Shown: piece by piece, positions 29,195-31,156 of the stretch
Layout of the letters: every line of letters begins with the position of its first letter
Numbering within the stretch: the first letter of the stretch is position 1
Position numbers and translations under genes: made by a program
Virus record (IMG/VR): IMGVR_UViG_3300042507_001323
Location: 1-31,156 of that record
Source: a virus
Reading direction: 5' to 3' (one strand)
DNA: 31,156 bases
Notes under the pieces: model-generated
Told to the model about the DNA's origin: nothing
The model's input: the letters and a program-made list of their open reading frames with translations, nothing else
Database searches by the model: none

Positions 29195-29452
29195 ATGGAG
29201 TATCTTTTTTTGATTGCGATGGGGTGGTTTATTCAAGAGTTTGAGCCGTTCAAGTATTTAGCAGATTATATCTATAGCAAAATGAAGCCTCGTGCCATTA
29301 CGGAGTACGTTTTTGGCTCGTTGGAGTGTTGGCAATGTTGTACATTCTGGTCAGCGTTAGCCATTACTTGGTCGTTTGAAAAGGCGGTAGTGTCTTCGTT
29401 TATTGTTTTCGGTCTTCAACTATTGCATGAAGGATGGATGCGCAGGAAGTAA
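29195..29452 (+). CDS. Small membrane protein with CWQCCTFW motif, 85 aa
   Basis: Hydrophobic segments at about 1-18 and 50-75 with a cysteine cluster, LECWQCCTFWSALAI, between them. This resembles a small inner-membrane protein type found near the packaging genes of Bacteroidota phages (DUF1360-like in look). The clustered cysteines could bind metal. First gene behind a strong host-type promoter; it overlaps the next gene by 19 bases. Confidence 0.6.
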   Translation: MEYLFLIAMGWFIQEFEPFKYLADYIYSKMKPRAITEYVFGSLECWQCCTFWSALAITWSFEKAVVSSFIVFGLQLLHEGWMRRK

Positions 29453-29637
29453 GCCTATTCGAGACGTTATACGACGAGTTTAATGCTGGCAAGGTCAACA
29501 AAGTGACCATTGTAAGGGTAAGAGACGTATACAATAAATACTCGGAGCGTAAAGTAACGTATTGTATGTGTTCATCGGTTCAGCGCAGAATCTATGCAAA
29601 GGACTTTTTAACGTGGTATGCGGAGTTTAATAGATAA
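29434..29637 (+). CDS. Small protein, 67 aa, function unknown
   Basis: Helical start (DAQEVSLFETLYDEFNAGKV), then a strand and KYSERKVTYCMCSSVQRRIY. It may be a small winged helix-like protein, but I see no clear match. Overlaps its neighbours on both sides (19 and 20 bases), which supports translation as one operon with the sigma-like gene. Confidence 0.5.
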   Translation: MDAQEVSLFETLYDEFNAGKVNKVTIVRVRDVYNKYSERKVTYCMCSSVQRRIYAKDFLTWYAEFNR

Positions 29638-30121
29638 GTTCTATACTGACAATTATACGCTGTTGGTGAGTGCTGCGAAAAGACGAATCACGCAGTTAAA
29701 GAAATCTATTGAGCCTGAAAGTTTAGTATCATCGTCCTATTTGTACTTAGTGGGTAAGGCGGACACCATACAAGAAGACGAAATAGAACGTTTAGCCTTT
29801 GGGTTTATTTACTTTGAACTCATGCGCTACAATTCACAAACGAACCTTAAAGAACGGGTTAACTCGGTGGACTTAGAATTTGACATTAGCGACCTGAATA
29901 ACCAATCGAACAACCTATTACTTAAAATAGATGTAAGCGACTTTGAAAAGACGTTAGATAGGGTCGACGCTATACTTTGGGAGGTGTATTACAACAAGGG
30001 AATAACTACTAAGCGTGACCTTGCCGAACATTTTAACATTGACCCAAGTAGCGCACTCATCTACATTAACGAATTAAAGTCAAAATTTAGAAAATATGTT
30101 GAAGATAAAAACACAATATAA
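29618..30121 (+). CDS. Sigma-70-like/late transcription regulator, 167 aa
   Basis: The N-terminal half (LLVSAAKRRITQLKKSIEPE, AFGFIYFELMRYNSQTNL) has the helical build of a sigma region 2-like domain, and the end (TTKRDLAEHFNIDPSSALIY, INELKSKFRKYV) is a helix-turn-helix similar to sigma region 4. Many phages put a late regulator immediately upstream of TerS, as here. It is a good candidate for the factor that reads the TAACCA-N14-TACTTA motif. A fragment of the variant copy starts the window (3-110). It is transcribed from the host-type promoter at 29149. Assignment as a sigma factor is tentative. Confidence 0.6.
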   Translation: MRSLIDKFYTDNYTLLVSAAKRRITQLKKSIEPESLVSSSYLYLVGKADTIQEDEIERLAFGFIYFELMRYNSQTNLKERVNSVDLEFDISDLNNQSNNLLLKIDVSDFEKTLDRVDAILWEVYYNKGITTKRDLAEHFNIDPSSALIYINELKSKFRKYVEDKNTI

Positions 30122-30356
30122 GGGAGTGAGCGTTGAATACTTGGCGGGTGCTGTCCGGGTGACGAAGAAAATAGACCAACTTACCGAAGCCGACATTGAA
30201 ACGGCTAAAAAATGGGGTGTTAACTTGGAGAAATACTTTGATGAGGTCACCGAAAAGACGGAAGAAACTATTGAACCTTTTACAATAGAATTTAACGGGG
30301 TAGAAATAGAACGTATTATGGAAACATACCCAAAACCTAAACGCAAGCGCAAATGA
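30096..30356 (+). CDS. Small conserved protein, 86 aa, copy of the 85-333 gene
   Basis: Same plan as the gene at 85: a VSVEYLAGAVRVTKKIDQLT segment, a helix ending EKYFDEVTEKTEETI, and a basic end KPKRKRK. The middle linker differs (IEPFTIEFNGVEIERIMETY). It overlaps the sigma-like gene by 26 bases and the next gene by 4 bases. Function unknown. Confidence 0.7.
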   Translation: MLKIKTQYKGVSVEYLAGAVRVTKKIDQLTEADIETAKKWGVNLEKYFDEVTEKTEETIEPFTIEFNGVEIERIMETYPKPKRKRK

Positions 30357-30514
30357 AAATAAGTAACTTATTCGGGTTCCTTGTAGCTACATTTGTACTA
30401 ATGTCTGCGTTGAGCCTAATATACAACGACGCAACACACGCTATGCAATTTTCGGGGTGGTCATTAATCAGCTACCTTTGTTACTTGGTGGCAATAACTG
30501 GTGAAAATGGCTAA
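30353..30514 (+). CDS. Small two-helix membrane protein, 53 aa, copy of the 330-500 gene
   Basis: Reads KISNLFGFLVATFVLMSALS followed by LIYNDATHAMQFSGWSLISY and LCYLVAITGENG, the same as the first copy in the second half. Overlaps its neighbours in other frames. Small, membrane-bound, unknown role. Confidence 0.65.
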   Translation: MKISNLFGFLVATFVLMSALSLIYNDATHAMQFSGWSLISYLCYLVAITGENG

Positions 30515-30704
30515 ATACTACCTATTAGACGCAGGCAAGAACATGATTAATTTCGCCAAGGCACTCGAAGACGAACTAAAGGTGAATGAAGCGCACGTTG
30601 TTTTTTACCTTACAGACGTTGAGGGGTTAATGTGCTTAGAAGAAATCAGCGAAGACGAGTTTTTGGACCATTACGCAAACAACAAAAAGACGAAAGAACA
30701 ATAA
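30507..30704 (+). CDS. Small conserved protein, 65 aa, copy of the 493-690 gene
   Basis: Start chosen at ATG 30507; a GTG at 30501 would add two residues. The protein from MAKYYLL to KKTKE is identical to the first copy; the six DNA differences I count are silent. It ends one base before TerS. Unknown role, but strongly conserved. Confidence 0.75.
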   Translation: MAKYYLLDAGKNMINFAKALEDELKVNEAHVVFYLTDVEGLMCLEEISEDEFLDHYANNKKTKEQ

Positions 30705-30705
30705 T

Positions 30706-31134
30706 ATGGGAAAGCCAAGAAACATAGATAGCCCCGAACACCTATACGGCCTATTTGAACAATACACCGAAGACGTAAAAGGAAGGGTAAGAAGAATACC
30801 AAAGGCCACCAACAAAGGGGTGGTTTACGAAGAACATACACCCCCATTGACGATGGATGGGTTTAAGACGTTTTGCAACAAATGGGGGGCTGACATTAAC
30901 CGCTATTGGAATAATGTAGATGGGGCATTTTCCGAGTATGTAACAATCGTCACGCGTATAAAGGAAGAAATACGCAACGACCAAATTGAGGGCGCATTAA
31001 TCGGCCAATACAATAACAATATCGTGGCCCGACTAAACGGACTCACTGAAAAGACGGACGTAACTACGGGAGGCGACAAGTTGACACAACCTATTACAGT
31101 TAAGATAGTAGGCAATGGAGATACAAGCCACTAA
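30706..31134 (+). CDS. terS: Terminase small subunit, GP3-like (variant B)
   Basis: 142 aa. The gp3 pattern is clearer than in copy A: SPEHLYGLFEQYTEDVKGR, EEHTPPLTMDGFKTFCNKWG, FSEYVTIVTRIKEEIRNDQI and EGALIGQYNNNIVARLNGLT. The first 105 or so residues differ strongly from copy A while the last 35 are identical. This variant probably recognises a different pac sequence or comes from a related strain. It is followed by the start of TerL. Confidence 0.85.
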   Translation: MGKPRNIDSPEHLYGLFEQYTEDVKGRVRRIPKATNKGVVYEEHTPPLTMDGFKTFCNKWGADINRYWNNVDGAFSEYVTIVTRIKEEIRNDQIEGALIGQYNNNIVARLNGLTEKTDVTTGGDKLTQPITVKIVGNGDTSH

Positions 31135-31156
31135 CATTTTCTCCCGTAACTGGGAC
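31030..31156. repeat. 127-bp exact direct repeat, copy 2 (window end)
   Basis: Identical to 1002-1128. It ends exactly at the last base of the window. See copy 1 for the reading as an assembly overlap of a circular genome unit of 30,028 bp. Confidence 0.85.
31115..31156 (+). CDS. terL: Terminase large subunit, first 14 codons (cut by window end)
   Basis: The reading frame MEIQATNIFSRNWD is identical to the start of the complete TerL at 1087. It is cut by the end of the sequence and is a repeat of the same gene, not a second gene. Confidence 0.9.
   Translation, partial: MEIQATNIFSRNWD

Noticed and set aside
1-31156. Direct terminal repeats or cohesive ends of the phage genome
   Set aside because: The only end match is the 127-base overlap, which joins the window end to an internal position (1002) and fits assembly behaviour; the outer 1 kb is divergent.

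Overview
This window looks like an almost complete genome of a small tailed phage (siphovirus type, about 30 kb) that infects a member of the Bacteroidota. The evidence is AT-rich DNA, almost no strong Shine-Dalgarno sites, host-type promoters with the Bacteroidota -7 box TAnnTTTG, and gene families typical of Bacteroidota phages (GP3-like TerS, XkdF-like protease, DUF6712-like head protein, DUF6291-like replication protein). I see no integrase, no full-size repressor, no DNA polymerase, no tRNA and no CRISPR array. A virulent, host-polymerase-dependent lifestyle is the simplest reading.

Layout. 1-2235: packaging entry (end of a sigma-like gene, three small genes, TerS, TerL). 2269-6824: two large tail or adhesion proteins and a gp10-like neck or tail protein. 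6821-8078: two minus-strand genes, possibly tail-assembly chaperones. 8156-10629: capsid protease/scaffold, major capsid protein, probable tail tube protein. 10717-16637: small virion protein, portal, DUF6712-like head completion protein, tape measure, a tail-terminator/adhesin fusion, and a small protein. 16634-18082: holin, single-gene spanin, GH108 endolysin. 18079-18852: DEDDy exonuclease. 18853-19129: non-coding early control region. 19130-21197: nine small early genes and a DnaA domain IV-like protein. 21198-21326: a probable small RNA. 21327-28410: replication, three DNA methyltransferases, NinG, a nuclease candidate, ERF annealing protein, YqaJ-type exonuclease and small accessory genes. 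28411-28581: a second structured region. 28582-29139: small DNA-binding proteins. 29195-31156: membrane protein, sigma-like factor, then a second, divergent copy of the packaging entry region.

The window wraps round. Its last 127 bases are identical to positions 1002-1128, which gives a circular unit of 30,028 bp. The roughly 1 kb before each copy is homologous but divergent, so the two ends seem to be two strain variants of one locus (or, less likely, a real tandem duplication).

Two regulatory systems stand out. (i) Host-type promoters (TAnnTTTG) precede the ERF, 29195 and minus-strand operons. (ii) A bipartite motif, TAACC(A/G)-N14-TACTTA, occurs five times with exactly conserved spacing, four times just upstream of virion operons. 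A sixth, weaker copy precedes the major capsid gene. I read it as a phage-specific late promoter, perhaps used with the sigma-like protein at 29618-30121. The fifth exact copy fires into a 129-base gap that contains two hairpins whose loops carry 8 complementary bases, ending in a U-tract terminator: a candidate new phage small RNA with a kissing-loop fold.
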